Source: Emydura subglobosa
Lineage: Eukaryota > Chordata > Testudines > Chelidae
Direction: 5' to 3'
DNA length: 64,000 nucleotides
NCBI GenBank assembly: GCA_007922225.1
Contig: ML680053.1
Span: 14,143,877 to 14,207,876 of the forward strand
Position 1 is the stretch's first letter. Every line of letters begins with the position of its first letter. A model generated the notes under the pieces. The model saw nothing but the letters and a program-made list of their open reading frames with translations, ran no database searches and was not told the origin of the DNA. Below, piece by piece: positions 23,065 through 33,959 of the stretch. The translations under genes were made by a program, and so were the position numbers.

Positions 23065-25052
23065 TCAGTTATTACTACGGTGAGTTAAATTTAAGTATAG
23101 CGTATTTAAGATATCGTGGGGACTAATCCAAATCCTATAGAGGACAATGGAAAGACTTAAATAGACTTCAGTGCTTTGGATCAGGCACCAACACAGCGCA
23201 ATGATTTCTCTACTGTGCTTATATTAGACTATTTCTGATGTGGGAACCTGAATTTATGGTCTGTCTGTTACCGGCCTATTAGAAGTCCAGTGGCTAACTG
23301 AACACATTGCCTTTTAGAGCCTATTATGCAGCAGCCTACAGTTCACAAAAATGTGAAAATAATTGTCATGCCATTTAGACTTCCTTATTAAAAGGTAAGT
23401 CTCTGGTTTTGAAACTTGCATTAATATTTTAATCAGATTAAACTTCTATAACAGTTCTTGGGGAGCTGAACTTTTTAAAAACTTTATTCAAGTTTCCTTC
23501 AACATTCTTTCTTAATACTTTCTTAATCTGCATTGCCCAAAACACAGCTGGGGAGGAACAATAATAGGTAGTTAAAAGGAGACATTTTCTCCATACAGTT
23601 ATTATTTTTTTTCCTTTTAATGAGAAGCTTTCTATTTTCAATAGCAAAAAGGGCCTTTCATTTTTCTTAGCTAGGTTCTTTTGGCCGGTTCAAATCTGGC
23701 ATTAAACAATAATGAATGCTCATGGCATTCTGTGTATTTCTTTAAATACAAAGGAACGGTAAGAGTCAGAAGTAGTATGTCTGTAATGCTTTATCTAGGA
23801 GCACACACACATTCTAAAGTGAAAAGTATAAAGTGCACACACAGCTTTCTTGTTTCAGCTGACACTCACTTTGAAGGGAGACTTGTCATTCTCTTTTACT
23901 TTATTTGCTGGTGCCTGAAGGTACTGTATTAAAAATAATAAATACGGCCAGTAGTGCCAGATGGAATAGCTGAGTAGTTACAGTGTCAGGTTTGGAAGTA
24001 ATGGAGTCCCCAAAATTACATCTTTGAAACCCGTGTGGGGGCTGACACACAACTTCTGAGAATTAGCTGCTGAATTGTGCCTTCGGTCTGAATTTTCTCC
24101 CCAGAGTGTGGGTTCTCATGTATACTGCAGCCCTTCACACAGGGCTTCAGAGTCTGTAGGGCCTTGTGAGGGTCTTCCCCCCAGGGGTGAATGCCCCATT
24201 TTTGTTTGTTTATTTAGATTTAAATGATGATAAGGAAGGCACCGAGGCAGGAGCTGTAGGCATCCTGACAGCATAATACTCCCGGCAGTATGGAAAACAA
24301 ATATTCAACAGGCACAAATAAACTCCACTCCACTTAGCTAGCCTGGAATCAGCTACAGAAAAGTTCCTCCTGCATCTTGCCAGGGACGAGGCTATAACTG
24401 TAGCCATGTTAGGTGAGTACAGGGATGCAGCGGAGCGCGGCTGAGCCCTTCATAAAGCAAGAAGTAGAGGCGTGGACTCTTGGAATGAGGATAATGATAG
24501 TGACCTCCTTCGTCAAGTGCTTTGAGATCTACTTATGAAAAGGGCTATGGAAGAGCCTCAGTATTATTATTAGTTTCTTATAGATTGCTTGAAGCCTGTT
24601 CCTGCAACCCTTAGAAAGATACAGGGTAGGAATGATTCCAGGAAGCTGATTTACAAATGCCCTGGGAAGAGGTTGTCTAGGAGGAAGGAAAAACCTTATG
24701 GCTTTAAAATAGCATGTACCAGAGTTGCTCCAGGCAGATGCAATAAACAAGTAATTTGATTGCAATAAACCGTGGGGTCTCAAACTTCCTTTTTTCATTA
24801 TGCGGTGCCCATTTTAACAGAAGGATTATATTGTAAACTGCTTCTTCCCCGGAGATCACCTCCTCTCTCATGCCTGATCCCTGTGGCAACTACAGCAATT
24901 GCTTGCATGGGAAAGGAATAGGAAAGTGTTTAATGTGTTAAAAGAAACTTAGGAAATGCCATTTAGCAGTTGGGGACAAGGAGGAGGAGCAAGCATCATA
25001 TAACCAGCTAGTTCTCTGCACTTGGCAGACCACCAAGTGCCACGATTAGTCC
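23065..25052. other. AT-rich non-coding stretch, nothing identified
   Basis: Short frames only; no protein motif or repeat family recognised. Confidence 0.45.
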
Positions 25053-26289
25053 GTGGACAGCAGGGTTGCCAGCCTTGCGTTTTGATTGTTACTGACATGA
25101 AGTTGCTGAAGTTACCGACACAGTAAACTTTCTGCTGACATCACTAAAAATCCCATAAACAATACACTACCGCCACAGAAGTGTGTACTCGCATGCTTGA
25201 AACACCTCAGCCCCTGCTTTCCCTGGCCGAGGTGTCAGCACAGCACTTGCTAGCGACCCCGTCAGCCCCAGATCGCATGCTTCACAGTCACCGTCAGCAC
25301 CTGCTGGGAGAGGATGCCCGGGGACCAGGGGCAGGACAGGGACCAGTCAGTCGTGCCATGCAGCAGGACTAGGGCTGCCTGGCTGGAGGGATGGGAAGGG
25401 GAGGGGGGAAATGGGGCAAGGAGCAGGAGGAGGAAAGGCAGGAATGCCTGGTTAGGGGACGGTGGGGAGCGATGGGAAAGGCTCTGGAGGAGCAGCAGGC
25501 TCCAGGTGCAATGGCGCATCCCCCCAGGGAGCACAGAGGGGCCCGCCATGCCCGCCACGCATTCCTGAGCCAGCTGGACATCCGCAGGGCAGCGGAGCCT
25601 GGCTCAGCTCTCCCCGCTGCGCTGTGCCAGGGGGCTCTGCGGCTGCCCTCCTGTCCCAGTCCTTCCCTGCGCCGGTTGGGCACTGAGCTGGGACTGGGAG
25701 GGACTCGGTCTGCTTCCCCTCCCAGTTCTCTCAGCTGTCAGCCAGCCCCCCTCACTTGCCTTGGCCGGACACCAGCCTATCATGGCCAGGTAATTCCAGT
25801 GGAAACTGTTACATTAGAACTCTTTTGACCAGCTGTAGTTTGAACCATTGCAAAGTTAGGTATAAAGTATGATTGTGAAGACATGGACATATTGTGTAAT
25901 GCTGCTCTTCATATGCATATAAATAGGTAAAATCCATATCTACTGTGTATCACAATCAGACAGGTCAAGTAATGAAAGCCTTCCAAAGAAAGTAGCTATA
26001 AAATGCATAGCACCCCTCACCAGCATAGTTTTCTTATGGCCAGGTAGGCAGGCAGGCAGCTGGCTCAGCGTTCTCGGCCAGCGAGTGAGCGGGGCTGGAA
26101 GAACTTGGGTGGGGAGGGGCTTCAGGCGGCTGGTGCGGCTACTGCAGGTTTTTTGTTTTTTGTTTTGGCTGGAGTTACGAGAGTGAGGTGAGCTACTATT
26201 TGAGCCCAGGGTGTGCCCGCCCACCACTAAAGGCCCCGCCCCCAGCCTAAGGGGAGGAGCCACCAGATCCAGGACTCAACTGAATACGT

Positions 26290-26908
26290 GGGATAACAAA
26301 TGAGAAAACAGGAAGGGGTGTGATGGTGAAAGGGTCAAACGGAGGGAACCAGAAGGGGACACCGAGCAGAGAGCCCTGGACAGCACCCACTGCTCCCGGA
26401 AGGTGTCAAGGAAGCCAGCGGACGCTGCCCAGAGGAACTCTGCCCGGATGCGGGAGTGCACAAGGAAACGGAAGTAGGCCCCACAGTCGCAGAGCGCCCT
26501 CCCCCCCCCCCGCCAACCTCCTCTTCCTGGTGTTATAGATGGCCATTTTTGCCAGGAGGAGGTTGACGAGGAGGTCCCACGACTTCGTGGAGCCACGGAT
26601 AGGGTGCGCGTAAATAAACAGGTGTGGGGAAAAGTGCAGCCAGAACCTCAGCAGGAGGTTCTGGAGGAGTCGGAAGAGGGGCTGCAGCCTGGCGCACTCC
26701 AGGTAAGCGTGCGCCAGGGTCTTTCTCATACCGCAAAAGGGGCAGGTGTCGGGGCGGGGGTGAACCGCACCAGGTACATGCCCATGCTCACGGCTCCATG
26801 GAGGAGCCGCCAACTGATGTCTGCGGCGGGCCGCAGGGTCAAGGTGGAATACAGGCTGGCCCACCGGGGGTCTTCGCCCTCCACAGGTGCCCCCAACTTG
26901 GTGTGCAG
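26290..26908 (-). pseudogene. Tx1-type LINE ORF2 C-terminal segment
   Basis: Read on the minus strand, the pieces are KLGAPVEGEDPRWASLYST, ISWRLLHGAVSMGMYL, then a CPFCGMRKTLAHAYLECARL zinc-knuckle-like block, RLLQNLLLRFWLHFSP, DLLVNLLLAKMAIYNTRKR, CDCGAYFRFLVHSRIRAEFLW and ALCSVSPSGSL. I recognise this as the C-terminal region of vertebrate Tx1-clade LINE ORF2 proteins, downstream of the reverse transcriptase. A frameshift separates the first part from the CPFCG block and another precedes the CDCG block. A C-run of 11 at about 26500 may account for one shift. No catalytic domain is present. Confidence 0.8.
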
Positions 26909-26911
26909 GTG

Positions 26912-27295
26912 GCAGAGGCCTCCTCGGTGCGACAGAGGCTGGTCTTGGCGGGAGTCACCAAGATCGAAGACCTCCTGGACTGGGACTGGGTGGACCCCCA
27001 GGCGCTGGCCCAGCGCATGGGGCTCTCCACCCTTCAAACCCCCCGACGCATACTCCAGGAGATGAGGGTAGCCTTGCCCCTCCGCTGCTCAGGCTTACCT
27101 CGAGCGGGTCCTGCGAGAGGGTGCTCCCCGCCCGCCCATTAGCCCCGGCCCTCCAACACTTTTCATCGGGCCCCGGCCCTGTGAGCCCACCCGGCCACCC
27201 CCTCCCCATGCACCGAGCCGGCTGAAACCCTTTTGAATCGCGCCAAGGGCCCATCTTTACACGCTTGTGTTCCATACCCTTCATTTCCTCACCCA
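26912..27295 (+). pseudogene. Inverted upstream segment of the same LINE ORF2
   Basis: On the plus strand the pieces are VRQRLVLAGVTKIEDLLDWD, WVDPQALAQRMGLSTLQTPR, RILQEMRVALP, then in a shifted frame AYLERVLREGAPRPP, PPTLFIGP and finally APRAHLYTLVFHTLHFLTH. In intact Tx1-type ORF2 this precedes the segment found on the opposite strand at 26290-26908. The two meet head to head at about 26909 with almost no loss between them. It includes a frameshift and a TGA just before IAPRAH. Confidence 0.75.
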
Positions 27296-27532
27296 CGGTT
27301 ACTGCAGGTGTGCGGCAGGCGTCCAAGCCGGGCTGGCGGTGGGGCAGGAGGAGGAGCGGGAGGGTGGCTGAGCCGCAGCTGGAGGAGGAGATAGCTGATC
27401 AGCAGCAGAGGCAGGGAGCCGGGCAGCGCCGGTGGCTGTGGTGGGGTTGGCCAGCGGGGCTTGGAGACAGATCTTGGACAGAGCTGCAGTTCATCCCCGC
27501 TGACTGGGAGTCTGCTGGGACTCAGGACAGGA

Positions 27533-27654
27533 GGCAGTTTTTAATGGACTATTTTATTTTTTTTATGGATTTACGGACAGCAGTAAAATTGAACATTTTT
27601 TTTACAGGCTATCCGTAATTCCGTAAAAAAATAAAATAGTCCGTAAAAACTGCC
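27533..27654. repeat. Near-perfect inverted repeat with nested direct repeats
   Basis: GGCAGTTTTTAATGGACTAT (from 27533) is mirrored by ATAGTCCGTAAAAACTGCC (ending 27654), with one indel and one C/T difference over about 30 nt, including the A/T run. Between and after the arms, CAGCAGTAAAATTG occurs twice (about 27579 and 27658), each followed by ACATTTTTTT. This lies just inside the right end of the composite element and probably forms its subterminal region. Confidence 0.75.
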
Positions 27655-27729
27655 TAACAGCAGTAAAATTGCACATTTTTTTACTAACCGTCCGTAAATT
27701 TATGGATAGTTGGCAACCCTGGTGGATAA

Positions 27730-28495
27730 CCTTCCAGGAACTTTTGAAATAAGCATATTTTTAATAATATTTGACAGGTAGATTGATTTTCAGCTGCTAT
27801 TTTTTGTTTTTAGTTGATGTCAATAAATTGCATGCACATTTTTGCATTAAATTCTGCATCTTGGGCTTTTGTTTTCCTTGGTTGTCCCTAGTACTCCGTT
27901 TGCAGAACTTCATGCAGGAGAGTGTATTTATCTTAATTTCCCATATTTTTCAGAAAGCTAATTGGATCGCTTTTTGAAGTACTTAAATCACTACATCTCA
28001 AGCTCCTTTCCCTCATAGAGTAAACTTCTGTGATCCACATTGTCCCAGCAGATGAAGCAAGTACGATTTCTTTCAGGAATACCCCACAGTTCACACAGTG
28101 CAACTAAATATTGGAGAGCAGATACTAGCAGGTTAGGGAAAACGTAAAATCAGGTCATGTAGATCTGATGTACTGCTGGGCAGTATGTACAACACTTTCC
28201 ATATGCTGTCACGAAGCATGTGCAGGACTTTTCATCAGAAATGTGGGCTGTTTGCTTCCTGTACTAACTGTATCAGAGTCATGAAGAAAATGCAAAAGGA
28301 TATGTTTAATCACACCATTGGCAACTTCTCTGTTTCCCAGTGCTCAGTATGCATGCCCAGTGCAGCCAAGATTCAGAAAAGGTGGATGCTGCATTTAAAT
28401 AAAAAAAAAAAAAAAGGGGGGGAGGGCGCAGCGCAGCATTTGGAGTAATTTTCCTGAATACCCAGATTCAGAATATGAAATGCATGTAAATGCAC
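27730..28495. other. Non-coding stretch with an A-run
   Basis: A15 at 28401-28415 followed directly by G7 at 28416-28422 marks a possible retrocopy tail, but nothing upstream was recognised as a transcript or SINE. Confidence 0.4.
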
Positions 28496-28496
28496 A

Positions 28497-28572
28497 GATT
28501 GTTCATAGCTCCATAGATTTTGAGGCCAGAAGGGACTATTTGAGTATCCTCCTGCATAGCACAGCATCAATA
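28497..28572 (-). mobile_element. CR1-family 3'-end fragment (older subfamily)
   Basis: GCTCCATAGATTTTGAGGCC, AGAAGGGACTATTTGAG and CCTCCTGCATAGCACAG match the reverse complement of a CR1 3' UTR of a subfamily different from copies A and B. It is only about 75 bp. Confidence 0.6.
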
Positions 28573-28665
28573 AAGGTGGAGTAGTGGGTTAACTGGCTTG
28601 AGACTTGGGGGACTAGATTGAATTGCTTGCTCTGCACAGTCTTTCTGTGTGACCTTATTGTCTCT

Positions 28666-28796
28666 GGCCCAGATCATAGAATCATAGAATCATAGAGTTG
28701 GAAGGGACCTCAGGAGGTCATCTAGTCCAACCCCCTGCTCAAAGGTATTTAGGTACCTAACTTCCAGGAGAGTAAGGCACCTAAATCCTTTGAGGC
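28666..28796. repeat. Palindromic element split by a CR1 fragment
   Basis: Left GGCCCAGATC continues, after the CR1 insertion, as CAAAGGTATTTAGGTACC. The right half AAGGCACCTAAATCCTTTGA is its mirror image and ends GGCTCTG. Removing the CR1 piece restores a fold-back of about 60-65 bp. Confidence 0.65.
28673..28743 (-). mobile_element. CR1 3'-end fragment (young subfamily)
   Basis: ATCATAGAATCATAGAATC, GGAAGGGACCTCAGGAGGTC and CCAACCCCCTGCTCAAAG are identical, by eye, to the left end of CR1 copy B. Only about 70 bp of the 3' UTR inserted. The right junction is ambiguous because CTCAAAG is shared with the host palindrome. Confidence 0.92.
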
Positions 28797-28905
28797 TCTG
28801 TGCTTCTGTGCCTCAATTCTCCATCTGTGAAATGGGAAAGAGACTTCTTTTCCCCTATTCTTTGTTTTAGCTAGATAAACACTTCAATGCTGAAAAGATA
28901 TCTTA

Positions 28906-29760
28906 CTGTGCATTTGTACAGTTCCACCACAGTGGAATCGTGAACCTAACTAGGTGCTATTGTAATGTTATAAAAAGGTAGGTTTTTTACTTTTCTAGTT
29001 AGTGCGCTAGTACGGGCCTCCTGTTTGCAAAGAGGGCAAGCTGTTCTCTGTTAATGTGGCTTCGTTCTGCCAAATGATTATGCTGTAAGAATTATAGCAA
29101 ATGGAACATGCTGAGCAAGCTTTTATGTACACAGGAGCAAGATGACTGGGTTAGAGTATTGAACAGGAATAATACATATTTCAGATTGATAAGTGCTTGG
29201 AATACCCTATTCAGGGCACTCATCTAAACTTGCAACTCCTGTGCAGTGCGTGTGAAGAGTGTACTCAAGTGGCTGTTTCATAGTCTGTGTGACATCTGGT
29301 GACATGCCGTTATAGATCTGTTGTGTTTGTGATGAATTCATTTCCACACAATTTTGAAATTAATCCATTTATGTTTAGATGAATTGTTTTGGCACAGAAC
29401 TCCATATCTGGGTTATACTCTTGCGTGTTCAGTGTATAGAAGTCAGGATATATTTTCGGTTCATCTTGCAATTGGTGCCAAAAATGTAATTAACACTATT
29501 TAGCAATGGGGTCTTGTATGTGGTCGTTTTTTATCCTTCGCTATTTCCTGATTTCTCTGCCTCCAGCTTGCCCCTCCTCTGCTCCCTCTTAACTCTGGCA
29601 GCTACTTGCTATACCCTGGTTGAGGAGGTTGAGAAGGGATCATCGGTAAGCAACTTAGCAGCTCCGCCCAAGATCAGTGATAATACTCCCTACACAGATA
29701 GGTCTGAGCAGTATGACTCTGCTTTTCCCCAGAAACTCAGTGGCTTGCCTTTACCATGTG
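28906..29760. other. Non-coding stretch, nothing identified
   Basis: AT-rich flank of the DIRS element; no recognised feature. Confidence 0.45.
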
Positions 29761-29763
29761 TTT

Positions 29764-29925
29764 GTTCTTTGAGCTCACGTTCATTCCATGCTAGGTGTGT
29801 GCGCGCCATTTGCGTAGTTGACAGAGATTTTTCGCTCAGTAGTATCTGTTGGGCCAATGCGCCGGTATAAGGGGTGCCGCCAGTCCCACACCCTCTGTTT
29901 CTTCTTACCGCCCACGATGGTTACT
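29764..29925 (+). repeat. DIRS left inverted terminal repeat
   Basis: From the outer end GTTCTTTGAGCTCACGTTCA, it runs through GAGATTTTTCGCTCAGTAGT and ATGCGCCGGTATAAGGGG (29857-29874) to a pyrimidine-rich TTTCTTCTTACCGCC. The reverse complement of the right repeat matches with one gap of about 18 bases and scattered substitutions. The outermost 32 bases also pair with the internal complementary region. Confidence 0.8.
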
Positions 29926-30022
29926 GTGGCAGGGCTTCTTTCCCAGTGGTTTGGACTCTTCTCTAGTCCTGTTTTGTGTAGTGTAGAGTTCTTAATGTTA
30001 GTGTATATGGTAGTGTTAATGG

Positions 30023-32202
30023 TTGTCCTTGTTGTTGAGGAACTATTTGCACCAGGTGCTGGGCGTGCCCTGGTCCCTGGGCTTCAAGCCGTGTGCCTCT
30101 TGTGGCAAACCAGTGCTAGTGAGTGACCTGCACTCTAGCTGTTTAAAGTGTCTGGTGAAAACTCACATTAAAGATAAGTGCCAAATCTGCGCTAAGAAGG
30201 ACAGGCACATTCGGCTCACGGCCATTCTTGTGGAGGCAGCCCTCAGACTAGTCTTGGAGCCAAGCCACCCAGAATCGGTGCCAAACACCTCGGCATCTGT
30301 GTGGAGTATTCCTCTTGTACTGGGCTCTTCCCGGCACCACTCACCATCTATGGTGGCAAGGAAGAAGCACAAAAAGCAGCACATTGAGAGAGGGCGCTCG
30401 CCAGTGCCGAAGAAGAGTAAGTGGGGAGAGGCCAATACAGTGAGACCCATGTTTGGCCACTTCATCCCCCCTAAGCCAGCGATGGCACCGTCAATTCTGC
30501 CTAGGTCATTGAGTCTGGTGCGGGACCCTCTGCCAACTCCAGGTAGCAGCCATAGCACCAGCAGTCTGACAGTCCCCTCGACCTCAGAGGCCTTTCAAGG
30601 GGCAAAGGACCTCTTCTCTCTTCTGGTCCTGCCAGTGCCGAGAGAACAGCCAGCCCAGACAATGGGATCCAGGAGGGAACATGGAGCGTCAGGCGTCTTC
30701 CTGGCACCAGCACCCACGGCTCCCTCTAGGGGGAAACCAGCCATGGTCTTGGCACAGCGGTCACCAACTCGTCACCAGTCCCCGGATCTCCAGCACTGCA
30801 TGCAGGCAGAAGCTGGGACAGCTCCATCATGGTCCCTGAGGGATGACTCCTCTTCAGAATATTGCTCCACTCAGGACACACCACCGCTACCCAGCCTACG
30901 TGCCACTGGACTTTGGCACTGGGCCCCTGGCCATTGGCAAATGGCTGATGCATTGTGGCTGTACTGGAGCCCCTGGGGGTTTCCCCCCGTACCAGGCTCC
31001 ACTTCCCACAGCTCCTTCTGAGTGGCTTCAGGAAGGTGAGCTACCGCTCTGTTCTGTTGAGCACTAGATCCCAACTCTGGTACCAAGCCCAGTGCCGATG
31101 CCCAGGAGATGGCATTGGTAGAGGTGGTGGAAGTGGAAGGAGCCCCTCCTGCGGCGCAAGCCACCTCCTCAACCCAGATGAGGCCGTTGCGGGTCCCAAT
31201 AACCTATTTCCATAGGATGACTTCAGGGCCCATCAGGACCTTCTGAAGTGGGTGATGGCAAACCTGGGTCTGGAAATTGAGGAGCTGAAGGAGTTAGCAC
31301 ACAGCTTAATTGACATCCTGGTTGCAGCAGCCCGCTCCAAGGTAGCCTTGCACATCAATAAGGTAGCGATGGGACCAGTTAAGGCCCTATGGCAAATGCC
31401 TTCTTTGCTTCCCACCTCAAAGACTGCAGAGAAAAAATACTATGTACCGGCAAGCAGGTTTGAATACCTGTACTCACACCTCCCCTCGGGATCCCTGGTG
31501 GTTGCTGCAGCAAATGAGCAAGATAGAAAGGGCCAATCAAGCGCTACCCCGAAGAATAAGGACGTAGAGAGACTAGATGTTTTCGGGGAGTGGGGAGTTT
31601 ATTTCACGGGTAGCCTCCCGCTATGTATCTCCAACTAGCAAGCATTGCTCAGGAGATATGATTTTAATCTTTGGGGCTTCTTGTCTAAATTTAAGGACTC
31701 TATGCCACAAGAGGTGAGACAGGAATTTGCAGCCCTCTTAGATGACGGTAAGAATGTGGCCAGAACCTCTCTCCAGGCAGCTCTGGATGCTGCCGACTCA
31801 GCTGCCAGAACAGTGGTTTCGGAAGTCACCAAGAGGTGTTCTTGGCTCCAGTCCTCCGGCCTCCCCCATGAGGTCTAGCAGTCTGTCCAGGACCTCTCCT
31901 TTGAAAGCTCCTCTCTTTTTTTTTTGGAGCAGATGGACACAAGGCTGCACGGCCTGAAGGATGCGAAGGCCACCCTGTGTTCCTTTGGCCTTTACACCGC
32001 ATCAGCTGCCAGGAAGCACTTCAGGGCTGAGCCTCTTTGGTTCTCTGCACCTCCTAGACAGGAGCTCTACAAGAGAGGTTACAAATGGCACCAGCCTCTC
32101 CTGTCTGCCTCAGTCTCCCAATCAGGGTTTCAGAGATACTCTGGCAGCCCAAGAAAGCCTTTTGAAGGTGCGCTCAAGGGGACTGTACTGGTTACCATTT
32201 AA
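30023..32202 (+). pseudogene. DIRS gag-like ORF, broken
   Basis: The N-terminal part shows paired Cys/His spacing: CASCGKPV, then HSSCLKCLVKTH, then CQICAKKDRHIRL, a pattern I know from DIRS gag proteins. A basic linker (ARKKHKKQH, VPKKSKW) and a Ser/Pro-rich stretch follow up to about 30900. The frame then shifts to a new one. Later pieces are LKWVMANLGLEIEELKELAH, a block around KKYYVPASRFEYLYSHLPSG, FAALLDDGKNVARTSLQAAL and EQMDTRLHGLKDAKATLCSF. At least three frameshifts or stops interrupt it, including near 31640 and 31876. No function remains. Confidence 0.78.
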
Positions 32203-32359
32203 GATCCGTGCCCAGTCCCTTTATTTCTGGACCATCTGTCACTCTTCAGCATGGGCATCCATAACATCAGATTGTTGGGTCCTGAGTACAGTGACAGTTG
32301 GATATACCCTGAAGTTTCTATCCACCTCTTCCATCCATCCCCCATCTCCATCCCTTTTC

Positions 32360-33840
32360 TCACAAGCAACTCCTTGTCAAGGAGCTGCAGTCCTTCTTAC
32401 GTATGGGGGCTGTGGAGGAAGTTCCTCAAGACTTGTAAGGGAAGGGGTTTTACTCTTCGTATTTCCTAATCCCGAAGGAGGTGTCTGCCTCCTCTTGGAC
32501 CTGAGTCGCCTCAATTGATATCTCAAGAAGCTGAAGTTTCTCATGGTTTCCCTGGCCTTTGTCATTATCTCCCTGGATCCAGGAGGCTGCCTTCGACTTA
32601 AAAGATGTATTCTTTCACATTTCTATCTTCCATGGCCACAGAAGATTTCTCAGGTTTGTGATGGGTCACCGCCACTTCCAATTCACCGCCTTTCCCTTTG
32701 GCCTATCGGCAGCTCTGTGGGTTTTCACAAAGTGCATGGTGGCTGTAGTAGGCACCGAGGCATGCGAGTCTACCCGTACCTCATCAACTGACTGATCAAA
32801 GGTAGGCCACAGGATTAGGTATGGTACAGTTCGCACCACCTTCCAGGTGCTGGCTCTGCTAATAAACTAGCAAAAGTCAACTCTGATCCCAGTTCAAAGA
32901 ATAGTGTTCATCGGGGCAGTGTTCGACTTGAACCAAGCCAGAGCCTTCCTCCTGGAGACGTGATTCCAGGTTATGTCAGACATGATATCTAAAGTCACAG
33001 TCCACCCAATAATGACTGCTCGGATCTGCCTCAAGCGATAGGGTCACATGGTGGCATGTACTTATGTGGTGCAGTATGCAAGGCTGTGCCTCAGGCCCCT
33101 GCAGATGTAGCTGGTGTCAGTCTAATCCCCAAGCAGACACCACTTAGATTCAGTGCTTACAGTTCCACCTCTGATCCTCGCTTCCTTGACCTGCTGGAAA
33201 GACCCAGGATTGGTAATGGAGAGGGTGCCCTTTGCTTCCCCTCAACTATCGGTAGACTTCGTCTCAGATGCCTTAGACCTAGGGTGGTGAGCCTGCCTCA
33301 GCAACCTCAGGAACCAGGACCTGTGGTCCGAAGAAGAACTCTCCCTACATATAAAGGTCAGAGAACTCAGGGCAATACGCTTAGCTTGCCAAGTGTTCCT
33401 TCCCCAGCTCTTGGGCAAGGTGGTGCAGGTCTTGACCGACAACACCCATGCATATTTTACATCAACAGGAAGGGAGGGGCTCGGTCTTTGGCCTTGTGCC
33501 AGGAGGTCCTTTAGCTCTGGGACTTCTGTGTGAAACATGCCATTCACCTCGAGGTGACCCACTCCCGGGAATCTGAAAGGCACTGGTGGATCACCTCAGC
33601 AGAGCCTTTTTCTCTCAACTCATCCCAGGTGGACCTGTTTGCCACCAGGCAGAACAGAAAATTCCATCAGTTCTGTTTGTTGCATAAGCACAGCAGAGGT
33701 TCCCTTTCTGATGCCTTCCTCCTATTATGGGCAGACCACCTACTGTATGCCTTCCCTCTCATCCCCTTGGTTCACAAAGGGAAAATCAAAAGGGACAAGA
33801 CAAAGGTTATCCTGATAGCACTGGCATGGCCACGCTAGCG
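32360..33840 (+). pseudogene. DIRS reverse transcriptase-RNase H, broken
   Basis: Reverse-transcriptase pieces run across all three frames: GAVEEVPQ and FLIPKE, then AAFDLKDVFFHISI with the first catalytic Asp, HRRFLRFVMGHRHFQFT and FPFGLSAALWVFTKCM. The place of the catalytic YLDD block reads VYPYLIN followed by TGA at about 32789, so both catalytic Asp are gone. RNase H pieces follow: ELRAIRLACQVFLPQLLGK, VQVLTDN (a conserved acidic position) and YINRKGGARS, then VDLFATRQNRKF. Multiple frameshifts and stops make it non-functional. Confidence 0.85.
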
Positions 33841-33959
33841 TTGGTTCGCCATGCTTCTGGATCTCTGAGTAGCAGTGCCATTTGAGCTCCCACTCCACCT
33901 GGACTTGATCTCACAAGACCACGGCCGGCTGCTTCACCTGAACCCTGCCTCCCTTCATC

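Larger units (their letters stand above)
26149..27295 (-). mobile_element. Tx1-type LINE insertion with inverted 5' part and target duplication
   Basis: The insertion is bounded by a 13-bp direct repeat, CGGCTACTGCAGG (26136-26148) and CGGTTACTGCAGG (27296-27308), with one transition. On the minus strand its 3' end is an A-rich tail, seen as GTTTTTTGTTTTTTGTTTTG at 26148-26167 on the plus strand. The 3' part (26290-26908) encodes the ORF2 C-terminus on the minus strand. The 5' part (26912-27295) encodes the preceding ORF2 segment on the plus strand, so it is inverted. This layout is the one explained by twin priming during LINE integration. The element is severely 5'-truncated. Confidence 0.8.
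25061..27721. mobile_element. GC-rich composite element with hAT-like ends
   Basis: The termini CAGGGTTGCCAG (25061-25072) and TTGGCAACCCTG (27710-27721) are inverted repeats matching at 11 of 12 positions. Outside them lie GTGGACAG (25053-25060) and GTGGATAA (27722-27729), six of eight identical and differing only by transitions, which fits an old 8-bp hAT target duplication. The interior is strongly GC-rich against AT-rich surroundings, with no transposase seen. Removing the younger LINE insertion (26149-27295) leaves about 1.5 kb. The alternative is that the two ends belong to separate elements and match by chance. Confidence 0.6.
28600..28905 (+). repeat. CORE/MIR-like SINE with nested insertions
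   Basis: The SINE reads GTGTGACCTTATTGTCTCTG before the insertion. It resumes TTCTGTGCCTCAATTCTCC and ATCTGTGAAATGGGAAAG after it, which is the MIR core in sense orientation. The interruption at 28666-28796 is a palindromic element that itself contains a CR1 3' end. Confidence 0.65.

Noticed and set aside
25391..25828. Overlapping 100-145 codon frames on both strands in GC-rich DNA
   Set aside because: Frames are open in several phases at once, as expected where stop codons are rare; none shows a protein family.
26604..27142. 150-172 codon frames on the plus strand
   Set aside because: They are antisense to, or read through the head-to-head junction of, the Tx1-type LINE segments; only the 3' part reflects the inverted LINE piece.
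28020..28415. Processed pseudogene ending in an A15 run
   Set aside because: The A-run is followed by G7 and nothing upstream resembles a known coding sequence or SINE.
30023..31021. A 332-codon frame as a host zinc-finger gene
   Set aside because: Its Cys/His pattern, position and downstream reverse transcriptase fit DIRS gag, and it lies within the DIRS terminal repeats.
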